DNA of 10,737 bases from Euperipatoides rowelli (lineage: Eukaryota > Onychophora > Udeonychophora > Euonychophora > Peripatopsidae). Positions 7,726 to 10,737 of the stretch are shown one piece after another. Both the position numbers and the translations under genes were made by a program. The notes beneath the pieces are model-generated. The model was not told the DNA's origin. It saw only the letters and a list, made by a program, of their open reading frames with translations, and made no database searches. Where the stretch lies: NCBI GenBank assembly GCA_003024985.2, contig PXIH01S0041658.1; one strand, written 5' to 3'. Within the stretch, counting starts at the first letter, position 1. Every line of letters starts with the position of its first letter.

Positions 7726-9711
7726 TTATAACATAATTTTACAAAAGCAAAACTTTTTCTGTTCTCTGTTTGAAATGCAATCTGACTGATTTCCATAAGA
7801 ATTAGTCCTACTAATTTCTCCCATTAATTGCAAGATGGATCTCAATGGATTTACTCTAACTGTTGCTTCAAAGGTAGCATTGCTTGGTGCAGTAAGGAAT
7901 GTCACTGTAATATCTTTTATACTTGGTGTACTAGCATTGTATATTCCGATTTCTATTAGACCACTACTTTTAACAGTTGAGAAGTTTAACACTTTTTCAT
8001 TAGCTGTACTATAAGAAGCATCAGTAATAAACTTACGACTAAGTTTGGAACAAAGATGACGATATTTCTTAGTATGATTATTAATATGTTTAATAGCAAA
8101 ATCAACAACTTTTATAACAACAATTTCATTTTCAGACATTTGATATTTTTGTTGACATGTACACCAATGCGGAACTACTGTAGCATCTTCACACGTTCTG
8201 TTTCCAGGAATAGAGCTCAGCAGACTGTATGATCTGTTATCATTTAAAACATTCATGTCACCAATATTTGGAAAATGAAGCAAATTTTTTAATGTAGCAT
8301 AAATATCAAAAGGAGTTACAAGGTTAACAGAATTTTGTTTCAATATAAGATAACTATCAGGATATTTTTCATAAAACCATTTAGGAAAAATAATAAATAA
8401 GACTGGTAATCGTTCATTTATTTTTCCAACATAAGTATTCCGGAATGATCCGAATCTTGTCCCGTGGTCACTTAAAAGAAATAAAACTGTATTGTTTAAT
8501 AAATTTTCATCTAACATTTTCTCAAAAAACTTTACAAGTATTTCATCTGAGTTAATAAGGCGCTCCATTTTGTCATGTTGTAAACTTGTCAGAAAAGTAA
8601 AAGAAAAATGTAGTTCTTGTATAAATGTTTTTTCAAAATCATAAATCCATTGAAGTATGAGTTCCATATCCAATCTGTTACCTGCACAACCTAATTGACT
8701 TCTGACAGCCATTTCAGAATGACTCAATGCAAGATAAAGTGGTCTTAAATAATAATCGGTAGGTGTTTGGTAAAATCCAAGCATTTCATAATTAAATATA
8801 GATATACGAGGGGCATCTTCAGCAAATAAAGTGTGATAACCTTTACTGGCATAATCTTTCCATATAAATGAAAAATTATCAAATGAATAATCAGAGTCCC
8901 ATGGAATTTCAGCTAAATAGTTTCCCATTAGCATTGGAATTAAGTTCGGTAGTGTGTTATCAGCAACCTTATGATAACCTTTAAATTCAATTGCATGCAT
9001 TTCGTTTATGAGATATTTATAGGTTTTAGGGCAATAGCGTAAGAAACTAAAACGTGATACAGAATCCAATCCAAGAATCATTATATTTAGTTGCACATTG
9101 GATGGCTGTAATGTTTCCTTATTATCCACAATCTCACTAAATAAATTTTTAATTGTAGGTTTTCTTTTAATAAAAGGAAAAAAGTCCTGGTAAATCATAA
9201 ACCCAGTAAAATTAAAACATTTTACTTCTACGAATTCATGGGTTACAAAAATATCATAATCAAATTTAATATGTTCTCCATAGAAAAATAAGTCGTCTGA
9301 TAACCCATCAGATCTAAAAATGGGGTAGTATAAACATTGGACAACTTTTAGACTATAATTCTTAAGAAGAACCTCTTGGTCTACTATAAGATAGCTCATG
9401 TTNATCTTGCGAACAAGTGGAGCCAAATAATTATCGCATTGCATAACGTTGGGTAAAGGAAGTTGAGATATCATTTCATCAAAAGGATCAAAATGTTGGA
9501 TTATACAACCCATTGTATAAATAGTGTAACCAGCTGGTGCACCAAGTAATTTTAAGGGTAGGTGGTTATCCTTGTGCATATCTGTATAAAATCCTGTTTG
9601 GATAACCATTTTTATTATATATAAACTGCTGAAATATGACCAAAAGTATATAACAATTAATGATACAAATATCAAGATAATAAAGAGTATTAATGTAGTT
9701 CGATGGCCCAT
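7726..9711 (-). CDS. DUF229 family protein B (alkaline-phosphatase/sulfatase-like fold), membrane-anchored
   Basis: This 661-residue paralogue of gene A has the same design: a hydrophobic anchor at residues ~6-33, then a large extracellular or lumenal domain. Matching blocks are GLDSVSR (214-220), ADNTL (250-254), LFAED (295-299), DYYLRP (319-324), HDKM (379-382), SDHGTRFG (414-421), VTPFDIYATL (465-474) and PHWCTC (514-519). D216, H379, D415 and H416 are the presumed metal ligands, with T253 a possible nucleophile, by superfamily analogy. It lacks the sulfatase C/S-x-P-x-R signature. Thirteen cysteines align with gene A, including the C-terminal CxC. It carries 12 N-X-S/T sequons, against 3 in gene A. 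Identity by eye is about 60% around the first active-site block and 40% over the C-terminal third. An in-frame TAA 54 bases upstream supports the ATG at 9711 if that region is unspliced. The N at 9403 makes residue 103 Ile or Met; the frame is intact. Natural substrate unknown. Confidence 0.9.
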   Translation of the reverse strand: MGHRTTLILFIILIFVSLIVIYFWSYFSSLYIIKMVIQTGFYTDMHKDNHLPLKLLGAPAGYTIYTMGCIIQHFDPFDEMISQLPLPNVMQCDNYLAPLVRKXNMSYLIVDQEVLLKNYSLKVVQCLYYPIFRSDGLSDDLFFYGEHIKFDYDIFVTHEFVEVKCFNFTGFMIYQDFFPFIKRKPTIKNLFSEIVDNKETLQPSNVQLNIMILGLDSVSRFSFLRYCPKTYKYLINEMHAIEFKGYHKVADNTLPNLIPMLMGNYLAEIPWDSDYSFDNFSFIWKDYASKGYHTLFAEDAPRISIFNYEMLGFYQTPTDYYLRPLYLALSHSEMAVRSQLGCAGNRLDMELILQWIYDFEKTFIQELHFSFTFLTSLQHDKMERLINSDEILVKFFEKMLDENLLNNTVLFLLSDHGTRFGSFRNTYVGKINERLPVLFIIFPKWFYEKYPDSYLILKQNSVNLVTPFDIYATLKNLLHFPNIGDMNVLNDNRSYSLLSSIPGNRTCEDATVVPHWCTCQQKYQMSENEIVVIKVVDFAIKHINNHTKKYRHLCSKLSRKFITDASYSTANEKVLNFSTVKSSGLIEIGIYNASTPSIKDITVTFLTAPSNATFEATVRVNPLRSILQLMGEISRTNSYGNQSDCISNREQKKFCFCKIML

Positions 9712-10696
9712 TTTAAATACAATAAGGTTAAATTGCCAAAATTTATGCAGGAGGTGGTTATATTAGGATTTTAAACTTGAAAAGTTAACAATTCATAGCC
9801 TAGTATAATAACATTTGATGAAATTATATAGTCTTTCACATTCTTTCAAATGTACATATAAATTAACTTGGTGGATTATGTTAAGCTTTGATTCGATTAA
9901 TAAATTATAATAGACATAATTTATGCAAGAAATATAAAGGATTAGGAAATCTATTGTGGACGGATAACCTGAAATGAAGAATTATGTTGTTGGATAAGAG
10001 TTACAGGATTCCTGTGTTAGAGATTACTGTTGTTTACAACAGGAGGCGAAGTTATCCAAATTAGTTAGATATTAATTATTACATGCTGCCAATCAGAAGT
10101 GGATGCCAAATCATTGCCTGAAATAGTTAGAATTAATCGTAATCATCAAATTAAATCGAGACTAAATTTTTCTGTAGACATGCAGTATATAAACGTTGTT
10201 CTAATAACATTTTTTTTTTTAATGCGGTCATTTAAATATCCATAATTGTGTGCAAAGTAATCAATAGATATCAATTGTTTATAATACTTGTTTCTCTGCG
10301 ATGAGGATTCAAAGTTGAAATTTTAAAAATAAGTATAGACTCAAGTAAAATGAAATTAACTCAAACTGAAAATTATTTTCTAAAATTAGTATTACACTTT
10401 ACAACTTTGTCATTTTCTCAATATTTATTTTGTTATTTTCAAATTGTAATTGTTTTCATTTCGAATTAATTTTACATTAGGAATTATTTAAATATACAAT
10501 AAATAAAGATTTGTTAATTCGTTCATTGTTTTAATAAAACTTCAATAAATTACATTTGATATTATATATAAAATGATTTATGCAGATAAAAGAAATTTAA
10601 AAAGCATATTGCATTATTAAACTTTGAAATTTTAATCTTAAAGACACTAAGACTTCAAATTGTCTTATAAAATAATAAAAAAATGAGTATGTACAA
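9712..10696. other. AT-rich upstream region of DUF229 gene B
   Basis: No gene or recognisable mobile element was found in this ~1 kb. It should contain the promoter and 5' UTR of gene B. On the coding strand, an AACTTTTCAAG word ending near 9777 could serve as a splice acceptor for a 5' UTR exon, but I found no convincing donor further upstream comparable to that of gene A. Short A- and T-runs (for example T-10 at 10211-10220) and scattered AATAAA words are background in such sequence. Confidence 0.5.
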
Positions 10697-10710
10697 ACAC
10701 ACACACACAC
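10697..10710. repeat. (AC)7 microsatellite
   Basis: Seven uninterrupted AC dinucleotides with AAAC and AAACACA flanks, close to the right edge. It is a simple repeat with no further meaning visible. Confidence 0.9.
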
Positions 10711-10737
10711 AAACACATAAATATACTGGATATATAT

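Noticed and set aside
4376-9711. Classical formylglycine sulfatase identity for the two genes
   Set aside because: Neither protein has the C/S-x-P-x-R signature needed for formylglycine formation; the motif set is that of DUF229, so a sulfatase activity is not claimed.
4376-9711. Both genes as retrocopies because their coding sequence is uninterrupted
   Set aside because: No poly(A) tail or target-site duplication is seen at either gene, and gene A has a convincing intron directly upstream of its ATG, so a retrocopy origin is not supported.

Overview
The window looks like AT-rich nuclear DNA from an invertebrate animal, probably an arthropod or a relative. The grounds are two genes of the DUF229 family (expanded in insects and nematodes), eukaryotic splice signals, simple repeats and a decayed non-LTR retrotransposon. 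The species cannot be named from the sequence. Three single N bases (3686, 7721, 9403) mark unresolved assembly positions.

Layout. Positions 1-297 hold a ~70 bp minisatellite whose unit carries an inverted repeat (CCAGTCAG...CTGACTGG). About 300-790 is AT-rich sequence with an imperfect fold-back near 447-513. About 790-3410 is a dead plus-strand LINE: reverse-transcriptase blocks are recognisable in all three frames, the catalytic YADD box is destroyed, and a C-terminal H/C motif and an A/T-rich tail remain. Positions 3600-4200 hold about 4.6 copies of a ~130 bp satellite with a T-run followed by a G-run in each full unit. Minus-strand gene A (4376-6358, 660 aa) follows, with a candidate upstream exon at 6681-6746 joined across a 316 bp intron with a perfect GTAAGT donor. 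Positions 6785-7035 are a more GC-rich island that ends, on the minus strand, in an A-run and may be a retroposed insert. Minus-strand gene B (7726-9711, 661 aa) comes next, followed by AT-rich non-coding DNA to the end with a short (AC)n run.

The two genes are the only credible intact coding sequences. They are tandem, same-strand paralogues about 1.37 kb apart, with the same predicted design: short cytoplasmic N-terminus, one membrane anchor, an alkaline-phosphatase/sulfatase-type extracellular or lumenal domain and a cysteine-rich C-terminal region. The presumed metal-binding and catalytic residues and thirteen cysteines are conserved between them, so both look functional. They differ in glycosylation potential (3 versus 12 N-X-S/T sequons). 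No substrate is established for this family. I see no multi-gene system beyond this duplicated pair; the rest is repeats and retroelement debris.
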